A stretch of DNA of 64,000 nt from assembly GCA_032718565.1 (NCBI GenBank), contig JAVGVS010000187.1, positions 440,001 to 504,000 of the forward strand, given 5' to 3'. The DNA comes from Distichodus sexfasciatus. Taxonomy: Eukaryota > Chordata > Actinopteri > Characiformes > Distichodontidae. The translations under genes were made by a program, and so were the position numbers. The notes beneath the pieces were generated by a model. The model had not been told where the DNA came from. It saw only the letters and a list, made by a program, of their open reading frames with translations, and did not search any database. Of the stretch, positions 50,301-57,819 are shown one piece after another; within the stretch, counting starts at the first letter, position 1; each line of letters opens with the position of its first letter.

Positions 50301-53300
50301 CGGAATCCAAAAATGAACACACACTGACAGTGGGATCCAAACCTTGGTTACTAAAGCATTATTGTGTAGAAGAAGGATATGTACCTCGGTCTGGTCACCG
50401 TACGGTAGGATTGCGAGGTCTGGAATCAGGCAGCAGGCGTGGATAACACGTTCATACCTTTAAAATAATGTAAATTAAGCTGAAGTACTGCGATAAGCGA
50501 AAAGTGTTGCTCTTAATTGTGTCTTAGATGTCTTTCACGTGACCAACCGTTCCTTAATCAAAGAGACAGTTATCTGAAAACATCTGTAAAACCATCTGTA
50601 AATAATTGCCTGGAACATAAAATGGAACAAGGACAGAAAGCTGATTTGTGGTGCCAAGCTGGCGTTCCCATTGACATTAAGCAGACATTTATTTATTAAG
50701 CTCCTCAAATAAAGGCCACCATCCAACATTACTAACCGCTATCACACAATGTGGTTGAAACAGTCAACAGTAAACAGAACGACGCAGGCAAAATGTAGGG
50801 CATCTGGCAGGATTTGCGAGTGTGTTTTATGTCCAACTCTGTCAGTCAATACCAGGCAAACGTTGACTCTGGAAACATTTGCGTACCTATTTTGGTCAAA
50901 GGGTTCTCCCATTAGAATATTATCTCGTACAGTTCCGTGGAAGATCCAGGCCTGTTGGGACACGTAGGCGAAGGTGCCGTTGGCCGAGACCGAGCCGCTC
51001 TGGAGTTGCATCTGAAAAATGAAACGTCGTCGTTAGAAACCCGACTGCTGGAGGCCCCACATGAATTCATTGCTAATATATGCCAGACCCCCCCAGGATC
51101 TTGCAATGTTGTTATGTTTGGTAGAAACTCCTAGGACTGCTGATGTGGGATGGTTCTTCTTGTTCTTAAAAACCCCTTTATGGAGTTTTACGAGGATTCT
51201 GACATTCACAAATGCTTTCGTATTTAAGGTGGACGATAAAGGTAGATTTTATTGTTTGTGCAAAACATTCGCTTACTGGGTTTCCTTCAATTCTCCAGTG
51301 GTAAAATATTATATGATGAAAAGGTCTGAACTTTCTTACAAACAAATTTTAGCAAAACAGAGAAAAGTCTACCTGCTCGAGTATGGCGGAAATCAGGGAG
51401 GTTTTTCCACTCCCGACGTTGCCACAAACTCCCAGCAAGTTCCCCTGAAAGAAAAAGATGGAAGTTCTGTCTTCTAGGGCTGGGTGATACGACCTCAAAT
51501 CATCACAATTAACTGCACAATTATTCTATTTTTGGAATGGAGCCACATCGCAAAAAATGTCCACCTTGGGCAGGGTGAAAGTGATGTTCCTCAGGGCCGG
51601 CTTGGGCTCTGATGCATGTGTTCCATTCTGATTGACTTGCGATGCTTCCGTTTTCCCTCCCTTCACTCCACTGGCTTGAGGCACCGGGCTACTGGGAGTC
51701 GAAAGCGAGGAGGCAGACGGGACGCCCCAAGAGAACGTGGCTTTGTTCATCTCCAAAGCAGAGCCCAGGTCTTTCTTCTGGCTCAGATAGGGGTCGGGGT
51801 TCCTCACCAAGAGCAGCCTCTACGGAAGGCACATAGTCCATGTTAGTGAATTGGGAAAGACGTGTGACCGAGCAATCGCAGATTTAACAGGCCGAGAGGA
51901 AGGAAAAACTAAAAGGAGAGAGAGAGAAAAGTCGTACCTTTAATCTCATTAAAGCTACTTTGGCTTCAGCCAGAGCTTTGACAGAAAAGGGAAGGAGACC
52001 CATTGTCATTCGCATGGAGTTGAAGACGGCGATGATGGTATACGCCTGGAGAGAAGCAAAGAACGAGAAGGGATCGTGGAAGGGGTTAAATAAAATTTGC
52101 CCAATTTTCTGTAAAAACACGATTTCAGTCACGATTGCGTTGCTGTTGTCACTACATGCTTGGCCTGCTCTAGATTTTGGGGAAGATTTTACAGCCTGGT
52201 CATCCATTGCTGGAAAAGTTCATTAAACAAGGAGCATTATATAACACACATACACACACATCAACCTGGGACACTGGTTTTGGTGTGTTTGTGCACAAAT
52301 AAAAAATATATACCATGTTATATCAAATAAAATATAGTAATCCAATTAGACCAGACTGAAGTGCCCAAACACTAGACCTCTAAATGTACGCTTTAGCTCC
52401 AAAAACTCACCACAGAAGGTTCCAGAGGGAGTCGGATGGTGGTGTGAACGATGAAGGTGAAGATGGTTGCCAGGGTGGGGACGATGGTCGTTAAGGAGGA
52501 ATTGACGCTCTGAACATAGCCTGCGCTCTCCAGGAGCGACCTCTCGTTCTTCCTAATGTCTAGCAAAAAGAAGAGAGAGAGAGAGAGAGAGAGTGGTTGG
52601 CCTTCATAAATTAATTAAATAAAATTAAATTCTTCTGTAAGTCTGAAGTAAAGTCTAAATCTCTACCTGTAATCGTCTTCTCAAACGACTCCTCCCAGGC
52701 GTACATTTTGATGAGCTTGATGCAAGTCAGAACCTCGTTCATGGTTCGAACTCGCTTGTCCGTCACAGAAACTGCCTTCCTCCGAAATACGTTGATCAGT
52801 CTGGCTATGAAGAACTAAACACACACACACACAGCATTTTGATCAATGACAGCTGCATTACGCATAAAAATGTAGCTTTCTCCAAAATGTCATTGATAGC
52901 ACATCTAATAATTCTAATGTAAACATGAGGAAACAATTAGGGGTGGGACTCGATTCAGGGTTCCCACACCTTAGTTAACATCAAATTCAAGGACCTTTCA
53001 AGGACTTTCCAGGACCAATATCCTCAAATTCAAGGACCACACGCGGCGGCATTTACCTACTGCTACCGCTGAATATGTTATCTATAAACAATTTTAGATG
53101 CAAATTCAATAAAAGACTGTGAATGGTATAGAAGTTGTTGGGACAAAATCAATGCAAGAAAGTGGACTGAATGTATAACCTACATTCATGTCAATAATAT
53201 TCATAGCCTACATTCATATCCACAATGCATGGATATGTCCATGCTACATACATTAAGGATGTACATTACTGTTTTATGGAATTTTAGGTGAAATAATGTG

Positions 53301-56300
53301 AGATGTTCAGAATGATATCAGTTTGTTTCACTTACCTTCATCATTAATTAAGCTATTTTTAGACTCAAACACTTCTGTTTAAAGTGCCACGGTTGCCATG
53401 AATGTCAAAAAATTATTATCAGAATTGAATCTCAGAGATTCGCAAATTAAAAGTCGGCATAGGCATAGATTTAAACAAACTTGTGGTGGCAAAAGAATAT
53501 GTTAACAGCGGTCGTCATCCATGAAATTTCAATTCCCAAAAAATATTCAAGGACTTTCAAGGACGGTGTCTTTTTATGCCTGTTTTCAAAAACTTTCCTG
53601 GGCCTTGAACTTATTTGTTCAGATTCACAAACTTTCAAGGATTTCAAGGACCCGTGGGAACCCTGTCGATTAAAAAAATGAATCTAATTAATTAGAGGCT
53701 TTGTAATTAATTAATCTTGATTAATCGCATTTAATTGCACAAGAAAATTTGCCCTAAAGCGCGAATGTTTTTTTAATTTAAAAGGGTTTTAGTGGGCGAC
53801 AGAATCAAATAATAGACATGGACACGAATATTGTAAACTCAAGCTCTTTTCATCTCTGAAAAAAAAAAAGCAAAAAGCATTTAAACTGCATTTCAATTCA
53901 AAACAGACACCTGCCGACACCTTTTGTTGGTACTCGAACTGGGACTGCTAGCGCTAACAGCTCCCACAGTTTCTGTGCTCGCTGCAACATGTTAGATGGT
54001 ACCGTACGGTTGAAGTGCTTCGGTGGTATGCAAACTCCTTTTTTGCAGTTTGCACAAAACCACGCTTTTATCAAGGCTTCCGTCAGGTAGTCTTTTGAAA
54101 TGAAATTTGCCTCAGATCAGTCCTAGCAATGCGCTTTCTTCTGATTCTTCCATTTTTGCAGCTCGTGTAATCGGTGGACCAGGAAATCGTGCATTGACAA
54201 AAGTTCTCCTTTGCTTGGAATGCAAAGTGTGATTAAATGCGTTATTTTTTTTAACGCATTTTTTTTTCTAATTAATTAATCGCAATTAACGCGTTAAATT
54301 TCCACCCCTAGAAACAATATTCCGTTCGTTGACGTTGAAAGTTTAATCTCGAAATTTAAGTATTTTCTCTTAATTTTACCCCCCTCCATTTTACTTCTTT
54401 TTAATCTACAATGGCCCTGATATGCCGTTGTAGGTTTAAAGAACACTTTTTTTTGTAAAAATGGTCAGGAAATGGCGTTAATGAGTTAGTGAGGTTTCAA
54501 ACAGTAGGTTAAAGTGATTATTAGCTCACCTGTATGGGAATAAAGACCAGATACGTAGCGACACCGATGAGCGCCGTGTAGCCGAGGATGAAGCAGGCGT
54601 AGATGATGCAGACAATCAGCAGCACGGGGACACACAGCATGAAGGTTCCAAACAGCACCGCTTCGAAGATGCGGTAGCCGTCGCTCGTCAGCACATTGAT
54701 CAGCTGGAAAACACAAGCGTCTTCATCTTTTGAAATGTTAACAAATATAAAGTTATTAAAAGAGCTACATGTAAGAAATGTATAACAAGTAATCCTAAAA
54801 TGAAGCTAATATGTCACCAGAGATTAAGGAATCATGCTAATTTGGAATACAGATCTCAGTGACAAAATTAGTACAGCCAGAATATTAGCATTTTAAAATT
54901 TAATTTACGGCCTGTAAATCGTGTTTGTTTTGGTCTGTAGCATCACCCAATGCTATCAGCCAATCACAAAGTCAGTAGCATTTCGGCATCCAGGTTGCCA
55001 GTTTCCTGGGACGTGTTTCCCAAAAGCAAAGTTGCTAACGTAATGCTAACAACGTTAGCAACACTGTTAGTTGCTAACATACACTATTTTGGTTCCTAAT
55101 GTACACTATGTTAGTTGCTAATGTGCACTGTGTTAGTTGCTAATGTACACTATGTTAGTTGCTAATGTACACTGTGTTAGTTGCTAATGTGCACTATGTT
55201 AGTTGCTAATGTGTACTATGTTAGTTGCTAATGTGCACTATGTTAGTTGCTAATGTACACTGTGTTAGTTGCTAATGTGCACTGTGTTAGTTGCTAATGT
55301 GCACTATGTTAGTTGCTAATGTGCACTATGTTAGTTGCTAATGTGCACTATGTTAGTTGCTAATGTGCACTATGTTAGTTGCTAATGTACACTGTGTTAG
55401 TTGCTAATGTGCACTATGTTAGTTGCTAATGTACACTGTGTTAGTTGTTAATGTGCAGTGTGTTAGTTGCTAGTGTGCACTATGTTAGTTGCTAATGTGC
55501 ACTATGTTAGTTGCTAATGTGCACTATGTTAGTTGCTAATGTGCACTATGTTAGTTACTAATGTACACTATGTTGGTTGCTAACGCGCACTGTGTTGGCT
55601 GCTAACATGCACTGTGTTGGTTGCTAACACGCACTGTTATTTGCTAACCTGCACTGTGTTGGTTGCTAACGCGCATTGTGTTGGTTGCTAAAGCGCATTG
55701 TGTTGGTTGCTAACGCGCATTGTGTTGGTTGCTAACGCACACTATGTTGGTTGCTAACGCACACTGTGTTGGTTGGTAACGCGCTCTGTGTTGGTTGGTA
55801 ACGCGCGCTGTGTTGGTTGGTAACGCGCGCTGTGTTGGTTGCTAACGCGTGCTGTGTTGGTTGCTAACGTACACTGTTAGTTGCTAACGTAAATGTAAAG
55901 TAAAAAACAAACGAACAAACGTACCTCTCCCACAGTGATGTTGCTGAGCGCTCGGAGGGAGATGATTTTGTGGAACGCCAGCAAGTTGAAGGCTCCTTTG
56001 AGCCTGATGGCGGTGCGCAGGTTGATGGCCCATAAGAGCGAGGCGAAGAAAGCCTTGCCGAACTCTGTGAGGAAGAGCGCCACGCAAAGCCCCACGCCAT
56101 GATATAGCGGCGCTGCCTCCGGCTGCTCTGCAAATCGCAGGATCTCGTACACCAGGATGGACTTGTAGGGAGTAATAAAATAAAAATAAATTGAAAAGAA
56201 CGTGACACAAAACGAGACACGAGTGTTTGGCGTAATTCTGTTTTTACTGGACTTACCGGTCCAATGAACACGGCGAAGGTGAACATGACGGAGACGAAGA

Positions 56301-57808
56301 AGGACACGATAAGCCTCGTCCTCTGGAATTTCATCACCACCGAGAAGAGTGAGGCTTTCTCAAGACCAGAGCGGGCCACCTCTTCTTCCCACAGCCTCTT
56401 GAATCTACACAGATACACTGTTTTTATCAACATGAAAAGACATAATAATGCGTTGTGTTTATTCTGGAAAAGACTAGTCATCCTTCCTTTATTCAAATGT
56501 GATGACAGACGCTGTAGTCTGTTGTAAAACACAGTTGAGTGTGGCATATAAAACCTGAATAAACATTACTTTGGTACTGTGAGAAATGATGCTAAATAGC
56601 AGCAAAAACGACGTCCCCAGAACCTCTTTTGGGCCCTACCTGTTGCCGTTTACATGAGCTCCGTCGTGAGGAGACAGACCAAGACTGTCCTTATCCAAAC
56701 GGTTCCGAAAAAGCCTCCACATCATGGGGGTCATCCATGCGAAAGAGGTGAAGGAAAAAAAGCCAGCCTCGTCCATGGGGTTTGAACTGCGGGCAAAGGC
56801 AGAATTACCTGAACTATATAACTATATATACCGTTTTCTCTGGTTCTGTAGTAAAACACAAACTTCATCTCCATCATTTGGAAATTAAAGTGCTTTGAAA
56901 AGTGGCTTCATACTTCAAACTTTTTGAGTTTGAGTCATGGATTTCTGGTAATGACCAAAAAAGGATAAAGTTCATTATTTAAGATAAAGTTCAGTAATTA
57001 AGTAAACTTAAGTTGACCTTTCGTTACATTTTATGTAGTGAGTATACGACCAAAGTAGTAGTAGTGCACTTTTTGACTAAATTGAAGTTTATAAAAGCAC
57101 ATATTTAAGTGAACTATTCTAGAAGCGAACTTAAGTACTATTAAGTACTGTTAAAGTAAGTTTTAGTTATATATTTTAGCCCACTTTAGGTGTATAAAAT
57201 ATATATGTTTAACACTGCACACTCTTAAGAAGAAATTTGTTCTTAAACCTCACTCACGCAGTTTTCACAAAACCTTTTTTGCATTCTTTTTATTGCAAGT
57301 TTAGTTTGGCCAAAACGTAAGCTTAGTGAGTTTTAACAGCAAAGCCCTGTTAAAAGTGCATGATTTTATTACGAACCATAATAATAGAGCTGAATATACG
57401 CTTTGATGTCTGATGAAAAAGCTCTGGTGAAGAAATTACAGCATGACATATAAAAGTGAAAGTGATTGATTCGTACCCCGATCCGAAGCGAAATGGGATC
57501 AGCGTCTTCAGAGAGGTCTGGTACTTGTTGCCATTCTTCAGCGGAGGTTCTTCTTCTTTGTAGTCTGGAACCGAGGGACTTTCGGGAAAAGCGTTTATGG
57601 TTTCATTTTGGTACGAACCATTTTCTCCTCTCTGCCTCTGTGGAAAAGAGCAGAGAAAAGAGAAGAGAAAGTGAATGACAGCGTTTAGGAAAGAGGGAGG
57701 ATGGATGGATGAGTAAGTAACGGGAGGAAGAAAAGTTTATGGATAACTTACAAAAGAAAGGCCTTCAACATTGCTGTTCTCTTTGGACTGGTGTCGATAT
57801 CCGTTCAT
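41267..57808 (-). CDS. abcc12: abcc12: ATP-binding cassette transporter C12 (MRP9), complete, 30 coding exons
   Basis: Full-length ABC exporter of the short ABCC class, without TMD0, expected in a membrane; its substrate is not established from sequence. Joined exons encode 1,385 residues plus TGA, close to the roughly 1,360 of mammalian ABCC12. Order: cytosolic N-terminus 1-120; TMD1 about 140-440; NBD1 with W474, Walker A GNVGSGKT 536-543, Q-loop QQ 571-572, LSGGQ 626-630, Walker B FLMDD 647-651 and H683; Lys-rich linker 732-800; TMD2 about 815-1110 with N-glycosylation sequons at N850 and N858; NBD2 with Y1153, Walker A GRTGSGKS 1178-1185, Q1226, signature FSVGE 1281-1285, Walker B IILLDE 1301-1306 and H1337. 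NBD1 has Asp and NBD2 has Glu at the catalytic position, the usual ABCC asymmetry. Motifs such as [22 protein letters not shown] and GSTAFSNWWLSYWLDQGSG favour ABCC12 over ABCC5. ABCC11 is a mammalian-side sister, so 'ABCC11/12-like' is the conservative name. All junctions are GT/AG, phases are continuous, and no frameshift or stop was found. Confidence 0.95.
41481..41645 (-). CDS. abcc12: abcc12 exon 29 (residues 1301-1355), NBD2 Walker B and H-loop
   Basis: IILLDEATASIDSETDSLIQ includes the catalytic Glu at 1306; TMLTIAHRINTVLECDRILV includes the switch His at 1337. 55 codons, phase 0. Confidence 0.97.
41728..41751. repeat. (GA)n microsatellite in abcc12 intron 28
   Basis: About 11 GA units, 18 bases from the exon 28 donor. 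On the transcribed strand it is a pyrimidine (TC)n tract. Confidence 0.9.
41769..41882 (-). CDS. abcc12: abcc12 exon 28 (residues 1263-1300), NBD2 signature
   Basis: VVENGENFSVGERQLICMAR ALLRNSK holds the degenerate signature FSVGE, the usual form in ABCC5/11/12 NBD2. Confidence 0.97.
42063..42141 (-). CDS. abcc12: abcc12 exon 27 (residues 1236-1262)
   Basis: YNLDPFNNYSDEEIWTALEK TYMKNT is the helical subdomain of NBD2 (NLDPFxxxxDExxWxxLExTxMK). Confidence 0.96.
42264..42423 (-). CDS. abcc12: abcc12 exon 26 (residues 1183-1236), NBD2 Q-loop
   Basis: GKSSLGVALFRLAEAAGGTI completes Walker A; LRSQLSIIPQDPVLFIGTVR carries the Q-loop Gln at 1226. Confidence 0.97.
42526..42715 (-). CDS. abcc12: abcc12 exon 25 (residues 1120-1183), NBD2 A-loop and P-loop
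   Basis: GWPQEGTITFKDYSMRYREN then TPIVLDRLNL and GIVGRTGSG, split in the Gly codon before the Walker A Lys. RYRENTP marks the A-loop Tyr at 1153. Confidence 0.97.
42956..43045 (-). CDS. abcc12: abcc12 exon 24 (residues 1090-1119), TM12 end
   Basis: LTGMLQYVVRLSTEVEAKFT SVERLQEYIM fits the conserved LxGLxQxxVRxxTExEAxFTSVERxxxYI. 30 codons, phase 0 at both ends. Confidence 0.96.
43237..43354. mobile_element. 118-bp palindromic MITE, abcc12 intron 23
   Basis: GCCTGTTCACTCATATGTGA at the left pairs with TATCTGAATACGTGTAAACAGGC at the right, around a short GTTTGAGCCACCTC centre. Related ends occur at 25,456 and 43,930-44,060. Confidence 0.65.
43445..43634 (-). CDS. abcc12: abcc12 exon 23 (residues 1026-1089), TM11
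   Basis: LLFNCGTRWLSFWLDFLSAT is the loop and TM11 entry (human LLYFNCALRWFALRMDVL). It ends GLALSYTIQ, the conserved entry to TM12. Confidence 0.95.
43763..43905 (-). mobile_element. DANA-like SINE tail fragment, abcc12 intron 22
   Basis: CATTCATTCATTCTCTGAAC, CCCAACTGGGGTCGCGGGG and CACACCTTACAGGGGCCAAT; ends near CCTTTGGACTGT. Only the 3' half is present. Confidence 0.68.
43915..44545. repeat. Composite dispersed repeat, abcc12 intron 22
   Basis: 43,915-44,100 holds CTGTTTACACATATGCAGAT-type MITE pieces. 44,101-44,545 is a G/C-richer segment (TTCAGAGCGCTAAACGGCTT; CCAAGAAGCGATTTCTCTC; TAGCGATCTCAAAGAAAC) with a second copy at 48,873-49,320. No coding function is seen. Confidence 0.6.
44597..44770. 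mobile_element. 174-bp foldback MITE with perfect 8-bp target duplication, abcc12 intron 22
   Basis: The ends CAGGGGTGGGCACTTCCGGT and its complement form arms of about 50 bp. They are bounded by the exact direct repeat GTATATAC (44589-44596 and 44771-44778). Size, ends and duplication length fit a non-autonomous hAT element. Confidence 0.88.
44831..44956 (-). CDS. abcc12: abcc12 exon 22 (residues 984-1026)
   Basis: VFQRSIREMKRMENVSRSPW then HAYDKREQ, matching human IFHRGVQELKKVENVSRSPW and IIHAYGKKES. Two nearer AGs give in-frame stops, so the acceptor at 44957-44958 is the only one that keeps the frame. A 174-bp foldback element begins 60 bases past the donor. Confidence 0.93.
45364..45590 (-). 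CDS. abcc12: abcc12 exon 21 (residues 909-984), cytoplasmic loop, TM9-TM10
   Basis: ILASPMSFFDTTPTGRMVNR and FSKDQDEIDAVLPF form the most conserved TMD2 loop of the ABCC family. Two hydrophobic segments follow. It ends with two bases of a Tyr codon. Confidence 0.97.
45979..46155 (-). CDS. abcc12: abcc12 exon 20 (residues 850-908), extracellular loop and TM8
   Basis: NSSSPNAGNISENPD has two N-glycosylation sequons, as expected in the TM7-TM8 outer loop. A hydrophobic span and FTFTKVTLRASSKLHDTMFK follow (human FVFTKTTLMASSSLHDTVF). Its acceptor is 76 bases from the 46-kb minisatellite. Confidence 0.96.
46187..46226 (-). mobile_element. V-SINE tail fragment next to minisatellite B
   Basis: ACCATTTAGCAGACGCTCTT and ATCCGGGGG is the conserved SINE tail. 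It is immediately followed by the first 22-bp repeat. Confidence 0.5.
46232..47110. repeat. 22-bp minisatellite array B, about 39 units, fills abcc12 intron 19
   Basis: The plus-strand unit is TTAGTTGCTAATGTGCACTA plus two variable bases; some units carry an extra GTT (25 bp). Variation falls mainly at ACTAYG and GCRC. The array takes about 79% of the 1,112-bp intron and ends 76 bases from the exon 20 acceptor. The transcribed minus strand repeats GCAACTAACAT. A SINE tail fragment (TTTAGCAGACGCTCTTATCC) abuts its low-coordinate end. Confidence 0.97.
47268..47371 (-). CDS. abcc12: abcc12 exon 19 (residues 815-849), TM7
   Basis: A hydrophobic run (YILLIFVLLIFVLLV) is followed by GSTAFSNWWLSYWLDQGSG, a strongly conserved ABCC5/11/12 block. 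The donor GTAAAC opens intron 19, most of which is minisatellite. Confidence 0.96.
47628..47714 (-). CDS. abcc12: abcc12 exon 18 (residues 786-815), lead-in to TMD2
   Basis: KDQLVTKEVTQEGSVTLKTY HQYCMAAGG matches QLIQxExxQEGxVxWKTYxxYIxAxGG before TM7. The acceptor is TTTTGAAG|GC, with a weak pyrimidine tract. A second AG lies inside the exon but would break the frame. Confidence 0.9.
47832..47897 (-). CDS. abcc12: abcc12 exon 17 (residues 764-786), linker
   Basis: FDMSDEKSKKDDPKEDSQQP, a charged linker. The 66-bp exon splits codons at both ends and joins in frame. It is a multiple of three, so it could be skipped without a frameshift. Confidence 0.8.
47980..48076 (-). CDS. abcc12: abcc12 exon 16 (residues 732-764), inter-domain linker
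   Basis: Lys-, Ser- and Asp-rich sequence (GKKKDPSPVSSDDRQRSKQD). Linker sequence is not conserved in the family. The call rests on GT/AG junctions, open frame and correct phase with both neighbours. Confidence 0.82.
48162..48296 (-). CDS. abcc12: abcc12 exon 15 (residues 687-731), end of NBD1
   Basis: YLEFCNEVMLLENGEINEAG then THRALMKAGGRYAQLI, matching FLESCDEVILLEDGEIxExGTHKEL of mammalian ABCC12. The C-terminal QQEQNN begins the linker. Confidence 0.95.
48763..48812 (-). mobile_element. SINE family 2 head fragment, abcc12 intron 14
   Basis: CCTTCTGATCATCGGGCCAA, then AACCGTTACGCTACCAAC: only the tRNA-like head remains. Confidence 0.45.
48873..49320. repeat. Second copy of the 44.1-44.5-kb dispersed repeat, abcc12 intron 14
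   Basis: Same order and orientation: GCGTTCACAGCGCTAAGCGC, CGTCAATGTCACTTCTGTCT, GCCAAGAAGCAATTTCTCTC, CCGATCTCAAAGGAAC and TTTTGTAACTTAGCAACAG. About 75-80% similar by eye. Confidence 0.62.
49928..50046. repeat. Hairpin just inside abcc12 intron 14
   Basis: Arms 49,928-49,963 and 50,010-50,046 pair through AACGTAGGAA and a GTCAACGCCTTCACGGAAC block, separated by a 46-nt loop. It starts 23 bases beyond the exon 14 donor. Confidence 0.75.
50070..50273 (-). CDS. abcc12: abcc12 exon 14 (residues 619-686), NBD1 signature, Walker B, H-loop
   Basis: IGERGLNLSGGQKQRVSLAR, then the Walker B FLMDD, [20 protein letters not shown] and LVTHQLQ. The residue after the Walker B Asp is Asp, as in ABCC NBD1 degenerate sites. 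The donor is GTTAGC. A long hairpin sits 23 bases beyond it (50010-50046 with 49928-49963). Confidence 0.97.
50385..50457 (-). CDS. abcc12: abcc12 exon 13 (residues 594-618)
   Basis: YERVIHACCLIPDLAILPYG DQTE is the helical subdomain before the signature (human ends NLPYGDLTE). It is preceded by one base completing the Arg codon. This exon gives the link to IGERG in the next exon. Confidence 0.94.
50887..51011 (-). CDS. abcc12: abcc12 exon 12 (residues 553-594), NBD1 Q-loop
   Basis: Encodes NGTFAYVSQQAWIFHGTVRD and NILMGEPFDQN. FHG rather than LNA after QQAWI is the ABCC12-type reading. Confidence 0.96.
51373..51444 (-). CDS. abcc12: abcc12 exon 11 (residues 529-552), NBD1 Walker A
   Basis: GNLLGVCGNVGSGKTSLISA contains the P-loop GNVGSGKT with the nucleotide-binding Lys at 542. 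It is 24 codons in phase 0. Confidence 0.97.
51565..51819 (-). CDS. abcc12: abcc12 exon 10 (residues 444-528), NBD1 entry with variable insert
   Basis: MNKATFSWG carries the stacking Trp (W474) of NBD1. About 40 residues rich in Ser, Pro, Gly, Gln and Lys (475-516) follow, then ALRNITFTLPK. An insert at this place is usual for ABCC5, ABCC11 and ABCC12. The whole 255-bp exon is open and in frame. Confidence 0.93.
51938..52045 (-). CDS. abcc12: abcc12 exon 9 (residues 408-443), TM6
   Basis: AYTIIAVFNSMRMTMGLLPF then SVKALAEAKVALMRLK, matching the end of TMD1 (PFSxKAxAEAxVxLxRxK). Both ends are in phase 0. Confidence 0.95.
52411..52559 (-). CDS. abcc12: abcc12 exon 8 (residues 358-407), TM5
   Basis: DIRKNERSLLESAGYVQS continues the loop helix (human DIRRRERKLLEKAGFVQS). 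A hydrophobic segment of Thr, Ile and Phe follows. Phase 0 at the end. Confidence 0.93.
52667..52814 (-). CDS. abcc12: abcc12 exon 7 (residues 309-358)
   Basis: Encodes TDKRVRTMNEVLTCIKLIKM and YAWEESFEKTI, the second cytoplasmic loop of TMD1 and a hallmark of ABCC proteins. The exon ends on the first base of the Asp codon of DIRKNE. Confidence 0.95.
52938..54310. mobile_element. Non-autonomous hAT-type element with 8-bp target duplication, abcc12 intron 6
   Basis: Ends read TAGGGGTGGGA at the left and TCCACCCCTA at the right, bounded by the exact 8-bp direct repeat GAAACAAT (52930-52937 and 54311-54318). The interior has inverted A/T-rich segments (TTAATTAATC / AATTAATTAATCGC) and no transposase frame. 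Terminal sequence and 8-bp duplication fit hAT elements. It is itself interrupted by the element at 52956-53665. Confidence 0.85.
52956..53665. mobile_element. Second element nested inside the hAT-type element
   Basis: A 710-bp insertion with inverted ends CAGGGTTCCCAC (left) and GTGGGAACCCTG (right), flanked by the 6-bp direct repeat TCGATT (52950-52955 and 53666-53671). TTCAAGGAC recurs many times near both ends, in both orientations. No transposase frame. The superfamily is uncertain. Confidence 0.75.
54530..54703 (-). CDS. abcc12: abcc12 exon 6 (residues 251-308), TM3-TM4
   Basis: Begins LINVLTSDGYRIFEAVLF, the conserved coupling-helix region of TMD1 (human LNILSSDSYSLFEAALF). Two hydrophobic spans follow, and the exon ends FIPIQ in phase 0. 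Confidence 0.93.
55046..55888. repeat. 22-bp minisatellite array C, about 39 units, abcc12 intron 5
   Basis: Same unit and orientation as array B. The low-coordinate half is homogeneous. From about 55,560 it grades into a GTTGGTTGCTAACGCGCACT variant, so the array has two sequence subtypes. It ends 36 bases from the exon 5 donor. It is preceded at 55,010-55,029 by GTGTTTCCCAAAAGCAAAG. Confidence 0.96.
55925..56161 (-). CDS. abcc12: abcc12 exon 5 (residues 172-250), TM2 and first cytoplasmic loop
   Basis: Contains GVGLCVALFLTEFGKAFF and LWAINLRTAIRLKGAF, matching the ABCC12 pattern IGLCIALFATEF...WAINYRTAIRLK. It ends ITVGE in phase 0. Its donor (AC at 55923-55924 on the plus strand) lies 36 bases from the 55-kb minisatellite array. 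Confidence 0.94.
56257..56404 (-). CDS. abcc12: abcc12 exon 4 (residues 123-171), elbow helix and TM1
   Basis: Encodes FKRLWEEEVARSGLEKASL, the conserved ABCC elbow (xxLWxEEVAR), then KFQRTRLIVSFF and a hydrophobic segment that ends FIGP. Confidence 0.93.
56640..56786 (-). CDS. abcc12: abcc12 exon 3 (residues 73-122), start of the ABCC core
   Basis: Encodes SNPMDEAGFFSFTSFAWMTP, the conserved N-PxDxAGxxSxxxFxWxxP motif at the start of the ABCC membrane domain. The end, NGNR, is split across the junction. Confidence 0.92.
57477..57637 (-). CDS. abcc12: abcc12 exon 2 (residues 20-73), cytosolic N-terminus
   Basis: The acceptor is CACAG and the donor GTACG; the exon leaves two bases of a split Gly codon. 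The sequence is hydrophilic and ends LKTLIPFRFGS, comparable to the 'KTMIPVRPCAR' region of mammalian ABCC12. An alternative AG two bases inside would break the frame. Confidence 0.88.
57752..57808 (-). CDS. abcc12: abcc12 coding exon 1 (residues 1-19)
   Basis: The ATG at 57808-57806 opens MNGYRHQSKENS, and the exon ends in phase 0 at a GTAAG donor. A strong pyrimidine tract followed by CAG lies 12 bases upstream of the ATG (AG at 57821-57820). This exon therefore probably begins at 57819 with a short 5' UTR after a spliced leader. No earlier in-frame ATG is available in the exon. Confidence 0.8.
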
Positions 57809-57819
57809 TTTTCTTTTTT
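57809..57819 (-). other. abcc12: abcc12 5' UTR part of the first coding exon
   Basis: Eleven A-rich bases between a strong acceptor (eight T, then CCTCACCAG, ending at 57820) and the ATG. This arrangement indicates that a noncoding exon is spliced on upstream. Confidence 0.5.

Noticed and set aside
57466..57678. Plus-strand frame over abcc12 exon 2
   Set aside because: Shadow of the minus-strand coding exon.
41267..57808. Assignment to ABCC5
   Set aside because: NBD1 has FHGTVRDN and [10 protein letters not shown], and the C-terminus is VVEFDRPQELMQRPDSLFAA, all ABCC11/12-type; ABCC5 has different residues at these places.
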